Numbered from the stretch's first letter, positions 9,627 to 18,434 are shown. The stretch: 64,000 nucleotides of DNA from Novosphingobium sp. KCTC 2891 (GCF_025938155.1 NZ_JAPCZG010000001.1:414025-478024); one strand, 5' to 3'. The notes: generated from the letters alone by a model not told the origin. Program-made: numbers and translations.

Positions 9627-11851
9627 CAGAAGTCTACCCGGACGGAGCCGCCGAACGTGCGCGGCAAGGCGGGCACCAGGAAGTTGTAGGGGAAGCCAGC
9701 GCCGCGCAGATCGAGGCCATAGACATAGGTCTTGCGGTCGAACAGATTGGTGACGAAGCCCTTGATCGTCACGCGCCCGGTCTTGAGCGCGGCAGTCAGG
9801 TTCACCTTGGCATAGCTGCCTTGCATCAGTTCGGAATTGACCTGCGGCGATCCCACCGCGTTCACCGTGTCGAACGGCGAGAAGTACTGCTTGCTGAAGA
9901 AAGACACGCTGGGCGAGATCGTCAGCTTGCCGATGGCGCCATCGTAGGGCGTCACGTCCGCCCCGGCCTGAAAGGTCCATTCGGGCGCGAAGGGCAGGGT
10001 GTTGCCGTCGAGTACGGTGCCCTGCAAGGTCAGCGTCTTGTAGCGCGCATGGAGATAGCCGGCCGAGGCGTTGAGGCTGAGCATCGGCGAGACGCGGGCG
10101 CTCGCCTCCAGTTCGCCGCCATAGACTTCGGACTTGGGTGCGTTGACCAGGAACGAGACCGGCCCGGCGCGCGTGTCCTGCACCTGCTGGTTCTTGTAAT
10201 CGTAATAGAACAATGCGCCTGACAGCGTCAGAACGCCGCCGATCCGGCCCTTGGCGCCCAGTTCGTAGGCGTTGACCTTTTCGGGGTCGATATAGCTGAT
10301 CCCGGCGGAGGAAGTGTAGCCGCCGCCGTTGAACGCGCCCGAACGGTAACCGCGGTTGTAGCTCGCATAAAGCAGCGCGCCGCCCGCTGTCTTGTAGCTG
10401 AGCGCCACGCGGCCGGTCAGCGCGTTGTTGCCGCCCTTCAGGGCGAAACGAGCGGAAGGATCATAGGCGCAGGTGCCGGGTACGCCGGCGCAGGGCACGG
10501 TGGTGGCCAGCGGCGTCATCGCATCGTCCACCCCGCCGAGGAACAGGTAGGCGTAGCCGTCCTTGTAGGTCGCGCGGTCCCACGTATAGCGCGCGCCAAG
10601 CGTCAGGGTCAGCGCATCGGCCAGTTTCACGTCACCCTGCGCGAACAGCGCGGTGGAGGAGCGGCGCTGGTTGTAGTGTTGGAAAAATCCGCCGTCGACG
10701 GAAGGCCCGAGCGCGCTGCCGATGTTGAAGCGATTGTCCGTGACCACGCGGTCCCAGCCATAGAACGCGCCGGCAACGAGCGTGAGCGCATCGCTGCTGT
10801 AGTTGAAGCGCGCTTCCTCGCTCAACTGGTCGTAGTCCGACTTCCAGCGGATCTGCAGGATATCGAGCGGGGCGCCGTCTGCGGCCTGGTCGAGATCCTG
10901 CTTGCCGCCATCGCGCGAGGTGATGGAGGTGAAGCTGAGGCTGTCGTTGATCTCGTAGGAGATGTTCGCCGAAAATCCCCAAGCGTCTGTATTGGCCCGA
11001 CCGATGCGGTTTTCGTTCGTCTCGAAGAAGCCCAGCCCGGTGCGGAATGCGCCAAGTCCGTGAACGGCAGTGCCGGTGCCCCGGTCGCGCCCGCCATAGG
11101 CCTTTAGCTTGATGTCTAGCGGCCCGCCGGCCGGGCGGATGCGCAGCATGGCGCGGCCTTGCACGCTGTCCTGCGCATAGGGATCGCGCGCGCCGGGCGC
11201 TACATTGCGCATCTGGCCATCGCCGTTGACGAGGTTGCCCGCCACGCGCAGGCCCACCGCATCGTCCACCAGCGTGGTCTCCAGCGCGGCCTGTGCGGTG
11301 ACCGTGTTGAACCGGCCATAGCCGACTTCGGCATAGCCCTCGGTGCCCGAAAGGTCGGGCGCGCGGGTGATGAAGTTGATCGCGCCGCCCGTGGTGTTGC
11401 GGCCGAACAGCGTGCCTTGCGGCCCGCGCAGCACTTCCACGCGGTCCAGATCGAACAGGCCCATGCCGTGCGCGGTGCGGTTGGCGAGGTAGACGTCGTC
11501 GAGATAGACGCCGACGGGGGATGCCTGGTTCGAGTTGTACTCGTTGGCGACCGAGATGCCGCGCAGACTGAAGTTCGGCTGGGTCGATCCGTAGGGGCTG
11601 CTGATCTGGAGGTTGGGCACCGCCGACTGGAGGTTGGCGGAATTGGTGATGCCCTTGGAGCCAAGGCTGTCGCCGCTGACCGCCGAGACCGCGAGCGGCA
11701 CGTCGAGCAGCGACTGTTCGCGGCGCTGGGCGGTGACCACGATGACGCCGTCGTCGGCTGCCGCGGCATTGCTGCCGGCGCTTTGCGCGGCTGCGAGCGC
11801 GGGGACCATCGCGGTGCCGAGCAACAGGACGGTAGCGGCGAACTTGCGCAT
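9626..11851 (-). CDS. TonB-dependent receptor linked to a P450
   Basis: A 741-residue outer-membrane receptor. It has a signal peptide (MRKFAATVLLLGTAMVPALAAAQ), a TonB-box/plug region (DGVIVVTAQRREQSLLDVPL, then VEVLRGPQGTLFGRNTTGGA), and a beta-barrel ending in an aromatic residue (GGSVRVDF), as the family requires. This plug type is the sphingomonad FecA/iroN-like class that often sits beside catabolic genes. The ATG at 11851 is preceded by GGGGAGAGA and starts the signal peptide; an in-frame ATG further upstream would add a non-signal extension. It heads a three-gene operon with the P450 and AraC genes. Two inverted repeats lie in its upstream region. Confidence 0.92.
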   Translation of the reverse strand: MRKFAATVLLLGTAMVPALAAAQSAGSNAAAADDGVIVVTAQRREQSLLDVPLAVSAVSGDSLGSKGITNSANLQSAVPNLQISSPYGSTQPNFSLRGISVANEYNSNQASPVGVYLDDVYLANRTAHGMGLFDLDRVEVLRGPQGTLFGRNTTGGAINFITRAPDLSGTEGYAEVGYGRFNTVTAQAALETTLVDDAVGLRVAGNLVNGDGQMRNVAPGARDPYAQDSVQGRAMLRIRPAGGPLDIKLKAYGGRDRGTGTAVHGLGAFRTGLGFFETNENRIGRANTDAWGFSANISYEINDSLSFTSITSRDGGKQDLDQAADGAPLDILQIRWKSDYDQLSEEARFNYSSDALTLVAGAFYGWDRVVTDNRFNIGSALGPSVDGGFFQHYNQRRSSTALFAQGDVKLADALTLTLGARYTWDRATYKDGYAYLFLGGVDDAMTPLATTVPCAGVPGTCAYDPSARFALKGGNNALTGRVALSYKTAGGALLYASYNRGYRSGAFNGGGYTSSAGISYIDPEKVNAYELGAKGRIGGVLTLSGALFYYDYKNQQVQDTRAGPVSFLVNAPKSEVYGGELEASARVSPMLSLNASAGYLHARYKTLTLQGTVLDGNTLPFAPEWTFQAGADVTPYDGAIGKLTISPSVSFFSKQYFSPFDTVNAVGSPQVNSELMQGSYAKVNLTAALKTGRVTIKGFVTNLFDRKTYVYGLDLRGAGFPYNFLVPALPRTFGGSVRVDF

Positions 11852-11921
11852 GATTGTCTCTCCCCACGATGTGGCCGATTTTGGAGCGGCCTTTTCTGGG
11901 GCGATCATAGCCATGCGGTGC

Positions 11922-11963
11922 GTGAAAGGCGTTTCACCCGATTGTGCGGAAATTTGCACAATC
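11922..11963. promoter_or_regulatory. Two inverted repeats upstream of the receptor-P450-AraC operon
   Basis: GTGAAA-GGCG-TTTCAC (11922-11937) and the longer GATTGTGC-8 nt-GCACAATC (11940-11963) lie 71 and 89 bases upstream of the receptor start, and 36 bases beyond the stop of the membrane-protein gene on the same strand. Both are perfect within their arms. Neither has a T-run, so an operator or promoter role is more likely than a terminator. Confidence 0.5.
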
Positions 11964-11998
11964 TTGCTGCGGGAAACGCCGCAGCATATGGTGCGGTG

Positions 11999-12718
11999 CT
12001 AGGCGAGGATCGTCTGCGATACCCTGATGCGGCGACGGCAGCGCAGGTTCACGGCGTCGGATATCAGCAGGTAGGGTAGCCAGATCGCCGCGCTGATCGC
12101 CACCTTGCGCACATTGGTGACCAGCATCGCCGTCATCGGTTCGACCAGCGGAGAGGGCAGGCCATGATGGCCGGCATAGAGTGCGATCAGGCCCTGCATG
12201 GCAACATCCAGCAGCCACGCGCCGACCAGCATCCGGGGAAACAGCGGCGCCTGGCGCAGCGCCGCGACGAAGCAAGCGGAATAGACGAAGCACATGGCCG
12301 CAGCATCGAACGTGAAGGCGTGGACCACGGCGTGCGCCCACGGTGGATTGGCGGGGGAAACCGCGGGCACGATCAGCAGGAACTCCAACGCACGGACAGG
12401 CACGTTGAGCAGGATGCCGGCAGCTAGTGAGGCCCATGCGAAGCCGGGCTTGTGGCTTTGGGCGAGCGCCAACTCGGCGTCCGATGCGCTGCGCCACGAT
12501 CCGTAGCGCGCGAGACGCAGGGATGGTTGGCGATAGCGCCGAGGGTCGGCGAGCATTCGTCCGGCAAGGCGGTATCCTGCAACGGGCGCTGCGGCGAGCA
12601 CGAGGAAGGGGAGTGTCATGCCCAGCGCCTGCATCAGTCCGGCCGGCGGGCTGGGCGCGGTGGCGGCCTTCAGCGCGGCGGCGACGACGACCAGCGCGAT
12701 CCAGATCGTGATCGCCAT
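11999..12718 (-). CDS. Unrecognised multi-pass membrane protein
   Basis: A 239-residue protein with about six hydrophobic segments (for example ITIWIALVVVAAALKAA at the N-terminus and AISAAIWLPYLLISDAV near the C-terminus) and a basic tail (CRRRIRVSQ). I do not recognise the family. The ATG at 12718 begins directly with a membrane segment; upstream in-frame codons back to about 12976 are compositionally unlike coding sequence here (AT-rich) and are left out. It reads leftward, away from the pilus cluster, and its stop lies 147 bases before the receptor start, so it may or may not share transcription with the receptor operon. Confidence 0.7.
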   Translation of the reverse strand: MAITIWIALVVVAAALKAATAPSPPAGLMQALGMTLPFLVLAAAPVAGYRLAGRMLADPRRYRQPSLRLARYGSWRSASDAELALAQSHKPGFAWASLAAGILLNVPVRALEFLLIVPAVSPANPPWAHAVVHAFTFDAAAMCFVYSACFVAALRQAPLFPRMLVGAWLLDVAMQGLIALYAGHHGLPSPLVEPMTAMLVTNVRKVAISAAIWLPYLLISDAVNLRCRRRIRVSQTILA

Positions 12719-13245
12719 GGTCTCATGGCGGGCTGGATGACCGGGACCGCGATGATGTGCCGAATCACTGCGGATCTGGCGAGCGTGACGATGGGGAGTT
12801 ACCCGATATATCCAAAGTAGTAGCTCAGAATCCCGGGACTTCTTTGCCAGTATATCCATGGTCTGTGTGGGGATGGATTGGTTGCGTGACATTTTGCCTC
12901 GATACCGCGTCTCACTGTAGAAATGGTAAACGCCAAGGGCCTTCATGTGTTTGATTTCAGGACAGATATTAACCATTTTGAGGTATATTAGAAGACTAAA
13001 TTACTGAAATTAAAGGTGAAGTCTGTAGACAATATTAACATTGACTCTTAAGCCCGGCGGTAACAGCAAGGGGGGGTCACGCATTGGGGAGTGCGGCATG
13101 GCAAACGGAACCGCGAAGCATTGCGGCCAGATGCACGTCTCAAACCTCATGGCGGCGGCAGGTGATCCGGAAATAGATGCCGGAGCCTAGTCATTGTTAG
13201 CGGCGCGATCCTCGTATTTGGGGCCGCCGGACAAGGGGATGATAC
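12719..13245. other. 527-base intergenic region upstream of the pilus operon
   Basis: The longest gap in the window. The part from about 12780 to 13050 is clearly more AT-rich than its surroundings and must hold the promoters of the leftward membrane-protein gene and of the rightward pilin gene. A TTGACT hexamer at 13041-13046 could be a -35 element, but no convincing -10 is seen at 16-18 bases. A 30-codon frame with a ribosome-binding site lies at 13098-13190. No repeats or tRNA seen. Confidence 0.6.
13098..13190 (+). CDS. Possible 30-codon leader peptide before the pilin gene
   Basis: ATG at 13098 is preceded by GGGGAG at a normal distance and opens a 30-residue frame (starting MANGTAKHCGQMHVSN, ending at TAG 13190), 55 bases before the pilin ATG. 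It has no known domain. It could be a translated leader influencing pilin expression or a chance frame; only the well-placed ribosome-binding site supports it. Confidence 0.25.
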   Translation: MANGTAKHCGQMHVSNLMAAAGDPEIDAGA

Positions 13246-13443
13246 ATGACCAAGTTCTTCGCCAACTTCCTTCGTGACGAATCCGGCGCCTCGGCTGCTG
13301 AATACGTGATCCTGATTGCCGTTCTGGGCGGCGCTGTCGCCGGCGGCGCGCTGGCCTTCGGTGGCAGCCTCAAGGCGGCGATGACGACCAAGGGCGCCTA
13401 CCTTACCACTTGTGCCAACTCGGCCGACGGCACCGCGTGCTGA
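13246..13443 (+). CDS. flp: Flp-type IVb pilin
   Basis: A 65-residue prepilin, the major subunit of the tad pilus. It has a short basic/acidic leader, the Flp processing motif G-ASAA-EY (cleavage after Gly14, Glu19-Tyr20 at mature positions +5/+6), and a hydrophobic assembly helix (VILIAVLGGAVAGGALAF). The short tail contains two cysteines (CANSADGTAC) that could form a disulfide loop. Length is typical of the family (50-70 aa). It is the first gene of the pilus cluster and is separated from cpaB by a 10-bp hairpin, an arrangement that allows the pilin to be made in excess over the assembly proteins. Confidence 0.95.
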   Translation: MTKFFANFLRDESGASAAEYVILIAVLGGAVAGGALAFGGSLKAAMTTKGAYLTTCANSADGTAC

Positions 13444-13463
13444 TCAGGCGTACATGAAGATGA

Positions 13464-13492
13464 AGCAGGTCGCGCCGGTGGTGCGACCTGCT
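13464..13492 (+). promoter_or_regulatory. Intercistronic hairpin between flp and cpaB
   Basis: A perfect 10-bp stem (AGCAGGTCGC with GCGACCTGCT) and a 9-base loop, 20 bases after the flp stop. No proper T-run follows (TCAATACTT), so partial termination or 3'-end stabilisation of pilin mRNA is more likely than full termination. Confidence 0.65.
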
Positions 13493-13515
13493 CAATACTT
13501 GGGATTGGGGGTCCA

Positions 13516-14406
13516 GTGAACCGAAACGGCGCCATCGCGCTGGCCGTTGCCGCAGTCATCGGTCTTGTCGCGGTCTATCTGCTGAACGTGGTCCTTTCGG
13601 GACTGGAAAGCCGCAAGGACGCCGATGCGCGCAATGCGCGGCTAACGCGGATCGTGGTCGCCAGCAGGCCCATCGCTTTCGGTGCTCCCGTCAATGGAAT
13701 TAACGCAGTGCTGGTGAAATGGCCGGCGCAGGCGGTGCCCGCAGGGGCCTTCACCAGCCTCGAGCAATTGGGCAAGGCGCGCGTCGCGCTCCAGTCCATC
13801 GTCCCGGGTGAGCCTCTGCTGGCCGCACGCCTTTCCGGAAGCGATGGCCGCGCCACGCTTTCGGTCAACCTGCCGCCGGAAAAACTGGCGGTTGCCATTC
13901 CGATCAACGACGTGACCGGGGTTGCCGGCTTCGTGCGGCCGGGCGACGTCGTCGACGTGCTGTTGACCCGCCAGATTCCCGGCGATGGCGCGGGTTCTAA
14001 CGACAAGATGACCGACGTGGTGATGCAGGCCGTGCCGATCCTTGCCATCGACCAGGTGGCCGATCCCGGCAAGACCGATCCCACAGTGGCCCGCACCGCC
14101 ACGCTCGAAGTCGATCAGTCGGGCGCGCAGAAACTCACGCTCGCGCGTGAACTCGGTTCGCTCAGCCTGGCGCTGCGCAATATCACGGCCCGTCCGGCGG
14201 CGATGGGCGGCACCGTGACCGCTCGCGATCTTTCGTCGTCCGCGCCGCGCATCGACCGGCCCGTCGCAGTTGCTGCGGCAGCTCCTGCTGCCGCGCCGCG
14301 TAAGGCACCGGCTGCGGTGCCGTTGCCGCCGCGTCCCAAGGGTCCGATGATGACCATCGTCCGCAAGGGCAAATCGACCGACTATGAGGTCTCTCATGCC
14401 TTCTGA
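13516..14406 (+). CDS. cpaB: Pilus assembly protein CpaB/RcpC
   Basis: A 296-residue protein with one N-terminal membrane segment (AIALAVAAVIGLVAVYLLNVVL) followed by a periplasmic SAF domain (TRIVVASRPIAFGAPV) and the CpaB core with VAIPINDVTGVAGFVRPGDVVDVL. The C-terminal ~60 residues are an Ala/Pro-rich linker and basic tail. CpaB/RcpC works with the secretin in the periplasmic part of the Tad machine. It starts with GTG (13516) behind a G-rich ribosome-binding site. Its last codons overlap the start of cpaC. Confidence 0.93.
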   Translation: MNRNGAIALAVAAVIGLVAVYLLNVVLSGLESRKDADARNARLTRIVVASRPIAFGAPVNGINAVLVKWPAQAVPAGAFTSLEQLGKARVALQSIVPGEPLLAARLSGSDGRATLSVNLPPEKLAVAIPINDVTGVAGFVRPGDVVDVLLTRQIPGDGAGSNDKMTDVVMQAVPILAIDQVADPGKTDPTVARTATLEVDQSGAQKLTLARELGSLSLALRNITARPAAMGGTVTARDLSSSAPRIDRPVAVAAAAPAAAPRKAPAAVPLPPRPKGPMMTIVRKGKSTDYEVSHAF

Positions 14407-15967
14407 CGGCGCATTCAAGCCCACCATGCTCTCGTTCGTGGCCCCCGTGGCGCTGGCGCTGTGCTGCACATCTGCTGCTGTTCCGGCAGCCTTCGCCCAG
14501 CCGATCCCGCCGGCGTCGCGCCATGCCGGCACGCTGGTAATCCCGCTCAACAAGAGCCAGGTCGTCAGCACCGACCGAATGATCGCCAAGGCGATGGTCG
14601 GCAACGACGAGATCGCCGACGTGCTGCCGATCACCGAGCGCTCGATCTATGTTCTCGGCAAGAAGATGGGCACCACCAGCCTGACGCTTTACGACGTCAA
14701 CGGCCGGGTGCTGTCGATCATGGACGTCGCGGTGGGGCCGGACGTGGAAGCGCTGGGCGAACAGCTCCGCGCGCTGGTTCCGGGCGAGAAGATCGAGGCG
14801 CAAGTCTCCAACGAATCCATCGTGCTGACCGGTACTGTCAATGATCCAGGGGCTGTCGACCGGGCGATGCAACTCGCCAGAGCCTTCGCCGGCGACAAGG
14901 TGGTCAACCTCGTCAGCGTGGGCGCCAGCCAGCAGGTCATGCTGGAAGTGCGCTTTGCCGAAGTGAGCCGCAATTCGGGCTTCGACGTGGGCGTCAGCGC
15001 CTTCGGCAACGGCAACACCTTCGGGTCGGTGGTGGGCAAGGGTGCGCAGCTTGTGCCCGGGCAGGACACCACCATCGAAACGCAGGCCGGTGGCACCACC
15101 ATCCGGCAGACCGTGCCCGGCGCGCCGGTGCTCCAGATGAGCGCCATCACCAACAGCTTCGGCATCTTCCGCAACCGTTTCTACATCGGAAGCCTGACGC
15201 TCAACGCCACGCTGAACGCGCTGGAAACGAAGGGGATGGCCAAGACGCTGGCACAGCCGACGCTGTTGGCGCTTTCGGGCGAGCGTGCCTCGTTCCTCGC
15301 CGGCGGCGAGTTCCCGATCCCCGTGGTGCAGGGCGGCGGTGGGACCGGCGCATCGGGCACGCAGCCGATCACGGTGGAATTCAAGCCGTTCGGCGTGAGC
15401 CTGGGCTTCACCCCCACGGTGCTGGGCGACCGCACGATCAACCTGGTGGTCGAGCCCGAGGTGAGCGCGATCGATCCCACGGCCTCGTTCACGCTGGGCA
15501 ACATCACTATTCCCGGCCTGCGGACCCGCCGCGCCAGCACCACGCTGGAACTGCGCGATGGCGAAAGCTTCGCCATCGCCGGGCTGCTGCAAAAGGACTT
15601 CAAGACCACGGTCAGCCAGGTGCCGCTGCTCGGCTCGGTACCGATCATCGGCAGCCTATTCCGCTCCAGCGGATTCCAGAAGGGCGAGACTGAACTTCTG
15701 ATCGTGGTGACGCCGCATCTCGTGGCGCCGCTCACCGAGGCGCAGGTTCGGCTGCCCACCGATGCCGTGACCGATCCCACTGCGATCGAGACCATCCTGA
15801 TGGGACGGTCGGGCCGGGCGAAGCCGCTGCTTCCGGTCAAACCCGGCGCCGGAAACGCAGCCGGCGATGCCGCAGCGGCGCAGGGCGCGCCCAAGGTCAC
15901 CGGCGAAGCTTCGTCGGAACTGCCGCCGGTGGCGGATGGCAAGAAGGAGCCAGCCTATGCCTATTGA
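14396..15967 (+). CDS. cpaC: Tad secretin CpaC/RcpA
   Basis: A 523-residue outer-membrane secretin. After a signal peptide it has a periplasmic domain (LVIPLNKSQVVSTDRMIAKA), a BON-like region (KIEAQVSNESIVLTGTV) and the secretin core with VLEVRFAEVSRNSGFD and VPLLGSVPIIGSLFRS, characteristic of type II/Tad secretins. The C-terminal ~80 residues are low complexity. I take the ATG at 14396 because AGGT lies just upstream; an ATG at 14384 in the same frame would add four residues. The gene overlaps cpaB by 11 bases and its 3' end overlaps the lipoprotein gene. Confidence 0.94.
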   Translation: MPSDGAFKPTMLSFVAPVALALCCTSAAVPAAFAQPIPPASRHAGTLVIPLNKSQVVSTDRMIAKAMVGNDEIADVLPITERSIYVLGKKMGTTSLTLYDVNGRVLSIMDVAVGPDVEALGEQLRALVPGEKIEAQVSNESIVLTGTVNDPGAVDRAMQLARAFAGDKVVNLVSVGASQQVMLEVRFAEVSRNSGFDVGVSAFGNGNTFGSVVGKGAQLVPGQDTTIETQAGGTTIRQTVPGAPVLQMSAITNSFGIFRNRFYIGSLTLNATLNALETKGMAKTLAQPTLLALSGERASFLAGGEFPIPVVQGGGGTGASGTQPITVEFKPFGVSLGFTPTVLGDRTINLVVEPEVSAIDPTASFTLGNITIPGLRTRRASTTLELRDGESFAIAGLLQKDFKTTVSQVPLLGSVPIIGSLFRSSGFQKGETELLIVVTPHLVAPLTEAQVRLPTDAVTDPTAIETILMGRSGRAKPLLPVKPGAGNAAGDAAAAQGAPKVTGEASSELPPVADGKKEPAYAY

Positions 15968-16280
15968 GCGGATTCGGGGCCGGGCGTGGGCCGGGGTGGT
16001 GCTGCTGGCGCTGCCGGTGATCGCAGGGTGCTCTACGCTGTCGCCGCCGGGATCGGCGAGCGATGCCGCAATGGGCGAGGCGATGCGCCAAACGATGGCG
16101 GCCCAGATCATCGATCCCGATCCGGTCTATGATTATGCCGATCCGGTGACGAGCGGCGCCCACGCGGCGGCGGCGGTGGAGCGCTACCGCAAGGACGCGG
16201 TGAAGAAGCCGGAACGTATCCGCACGTCGAACGCCGTTGGTGGCGGTGGCGGTGGCGGCGCAGGCAGTTCAGGAGGCTGA
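15957..16280 (+). CDS. Small lipoprotein of the tad cluster, in the place of cpaD
   Basis: A 107-residue protein with a lipoprotein signal (hydrophobic stretch then LPVIAGC, acylated Cys25) and no known domain. It contains a conserved-looking segment around IIDPDPVYDYADP and ends in a Gly/Ser-rich tail. The start ATG overlaps the end of cpaC and has AAGGAG in front. In Caulobacter-type clusters this slot holds the lipoprotein CpaD, which helps the secretin insert; this protein is about half that size and may be its replacement. That role is inference from position. Confidence 0.8.
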   Translation: MPIERIRGRAWAGVVLLALPVIAGCSTLSPPGSASDAAMGEAMRQTMAAQIIDPDPVYDYADPVTSGAHAAAAVERYRKDAVKKPERIRTSNAVGGGGGGGAGSSGG

Positions 16281-16293
16281 CGGGCTCCATCCC

Positions 16294-17907
16294 ATGAAGA
16301 TCCGTGCGATCGGCAACCTCTGGCATGACTGTGCGGGCGCGATTGCACCATCTTACGTGCTGTCGTTGTTCGCGGTGGTGGCCATGGCGGGGGTGGGCTA
16401 TGACTATGCGCAGCTCGCGGGGCTGGATACCGAATTGCAGAACGCAGCCGATCAGGCAGCGCTCGCGGCATCCACCCAGCTGACGGGGGCGGCTGGCTCG
16501 CGCGCCAATGCCCAGAGCGCGGCGAACACGTTGGTGGTCAACAACACGCTGCTGGCGGGGAACGCCGCCACCAGCCACAAGCTGTCGGTCGCCTCGCTCG
16601 CCTACTATGCTTCTCAGGCTGACGCCGAGAGCGGCGCGAACGCCACCGCGACCGACGCAACGGCGCGCTACGTCAGGGTCACGCTCTCGGCGCGTACCGC
16701 CAAATACACGCTGACCCCGATCGTCGGCTTGCTGTCTTCGGCCAGCATCACCGCGTCGGCCACGGCGGGGCTGGAATCGACGTTGTGCAAGGTTCCGCCG
16801 GTGCTGATCTGCAACCCCTCGGCCAATCCCGCCACGTTCGACATCGCGGCCAACGTCGGCCGGGGACTGCTGCTGACTCTGACCCCGGAAACGGCGACGG
16901 GCAACAGCGGCATGACCGCCGGGCAACTCGCGTTCCTCGACCCCGGCGTCACCCGCGTCACCAAGAAGAACCTGAAGGTGCAGCAGGAGTTCGCCAAGCT
17001 GATGGGCTATGATGCGCAGCCCAGTCGCTGCATTTCCATCAACCAGCCCTATACGCAGGACGGCAATACCCAGAACCTGGCCGCCGCGTTCAACACGCGC
17101 TTCGACATCTATGACAATCCCGATCCGATCAAATGCTACTCGGATGGGCTTTGCTCGCCATCGGACAATGCGCGCAAGGATCTGGTGCAAAAGCTGAAAG
17201 GCGGTGGCGCGGCCGCGCCGACCACCCTCAGCAAGAACGAGTGCGCGATGGGCACCGCCGGCTGGGTGCAGTCGGAAACGCCCTACAGGCCGACGGGGGC
17301 CACGCTCTACAAGGATGTGAAACCCAAGATCGCCTACCCCGATGCCATGGGATACCCTCGCGATCTGGTCCACGCCTATCCCGGTGCCGCCGGTCGCGGC
17401 CGGATCGGCAACGGCACGTGGGATATCGATGCCTACTGGAATACCAACTACGGCAAGGCCTACGCCAGCGATGTAAGCAGTGCCAAGAATCCGGCTTTGC
17501 CCACGCGCTACGAAGTCTATCGGTGGGAGCGGGCGAACGGTAAGATCGCGGCAGCGGGTCGGGTCTTCAACGGTTCGAAATCGGCCAAGTATGCCGATTA
17601 TGCCGCGCCGATCTGCAAGCCCGGCATCACCCCGAGTGCAACCAGGCCCGACCGCCGCGTCCTTCCGGCCGCCGTGGTGGACTGCTCAACGGTCCCCGGC
17701 GGGGCGGGCAAGAAGCCGATCACGCCTTTGGCGTGGATGGACGTTTTCCTCGTCGAACCCACCGCCGACCGCAAGGACGCGGCCGGTGTAAACACCTACA
17801 CCACCTCGGGCGAAGTCTATGTCGAGATCATCGGGCCCACCGTGCAGGGCGCGGGCGCTTCCGGTTCGCAGTTCACGCGGCGCGACAAGCCGTTCCTGAT
17901 CAAATGA
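16294..17907 (+). CDS. tadG: TadG-like pilus assembly protein
   Basis: A 537-residue protein with a TadG/TadE-type N-terminus: a short cytoplasmic part (WHDCAGAIAPSY), one membrane helix (VLSLFAVVAMAGVGYDYAQL), then the motif AADQAALAASTQLTG typical of pilus-assembly TadG-related proteins. The long C-terminal part is periplasmic, has many cysteines, and shows no recognisable von Willebrand domain. AGGAGG lies about 17 bases before the ATG, an unusually long distance, but no closer in-frame start exists. It overlaps the next gene by ATGA. Confidence 0.87.
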   Translation: MKIRAIGNLWHDCAGAIAPSYVLSLFAVVAMAGVGYDYAQLAGLDTELQNAADQAALAASTQLTGAAGSRANAQSAANTLVVNNTLLAGNAATSHKLSVASLAYYASQADAESGANATATDATARYVRVTLSARTAKYTLTPIVGLLSSASITASATAGLESTLCKVPPVLICNPSANPATFDIAANVGRGLLLTLTPETATGNSGMTAGQLAFLDPGVTRVTKKNLKVQQEFAKLMGYDAQPSRCISINQPYTQDGNTQNLAAAFNTRFDIYDNPDPIKCYSDGLCSPSDNARKDLVQKLKGGGAAAPTTLSKNECAMGTAGWVQSETPYRPTGATLYKDVKPKIAYPDAMGYPRDLVHAYPGAAGRGRIGNGTWDIDAYWNTNYGKAYASDVSSAKNPALPTRYEVYRWERANGKIAAAGRVFNGSKSAKYADYAAPICKPGITPSATRPDRRVLPAAVVDCSTVPGGAGKKPITPLAWMDVFLVEPTADRKDAAGVNTYTTSGEVYVEIIGPTVQGAGASGSQFTRRDKPFLIK

Positions 17908-18434
17908 GCGTCCGGGCTATCCTTGCGGCGCTCTGGCGCGATCAGTCCGGCGCGGCGGCGGTCGAAACCATGTTGATCGCGCCGGTTGCGGTGATGGTCA
18001 TGGCCCTGGCGATGGAAAGCGGGCACTTCCTCTATTCCGAACATCAGGTGCTGAAAGGCGTGCGCGATGCCGCGCGCTATGCCAGCCGGCTGCCGCTGGA
18101 CACGTGGAATTGCACTGCCGCCACGGCCGAGGCGAACCTCTCCAGCGGCAATGCCCGGTGGCTCCCGATCGCGCGCGTCGCCGTCTATGGCAATGTCGCG
18201 GGCGGAACATCGCCAAGGCTGTGGACGTGGAGCGCCGCCGCCGCAGATGGTGAAGTGGTTATCCGCTACAGCTGCGTCGGCCAGACCACCGGGCTCTATT
18301 CCGCGCTCCGCTTCGCGCCGCGGATCGTGGTGATCGCCAAGCCCAACTACCCCAGCCTGTTCGGCACGCTGACGGGGTTCCGCTCGTCGCTCCGCCTGTT
18401 CGCGCAGCAGCAGGCAGTAGGGGTGGGGATATGA
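17904..18434 (+). CDS. tadE: TadE-like pseudopilin
   Basis: A 176-residue minor pilin-like protein. It has the prepilin-type motif QSG-AAAV-E followed by a hydrophobic helix (TMLIAPVAVMVMALAME) and the TadE feature of a tyrosine and arginine-rich stretch (GVRDAARYASRLP). TadE proteins are processed by the cluster's prepilin peptidase and are needed for pilus assembly. It overlaps tadG upstream and the next tadE-like gene downstream, each by an ATGA junction, indicating translational coupling. Confidence 0.9.
   Translation: MSVRAILAALWRDQSGAAAVETMLIAPVAVMVMALAMESGHFLYSEHQVLKGVRDAARYASRLPLDTWNCTAATAEANLSSGNARWLPIARVAVYGNVAGGTSPRLWTWSAAAADGEVVIRYSCVGQTTGLYSALRFAPRIVVIAKPNYPSLFGTLTGFRSSLRLFAQQQAVGVGI

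Noticed and set aside
11999..12976. Longer form of the membrane protein beginning at 12976
   Set aside because: The additional 86 codons fall in the AT-rich intergenic part and do not resemble coding sequence; ATG 12718 starts directly at the first membrane helix.
13041..13066. TTGACT-based promoter upstream of flp
   Set aside because: No acceptable -10 hexamer at 16-18 bases; kept only as a remark.
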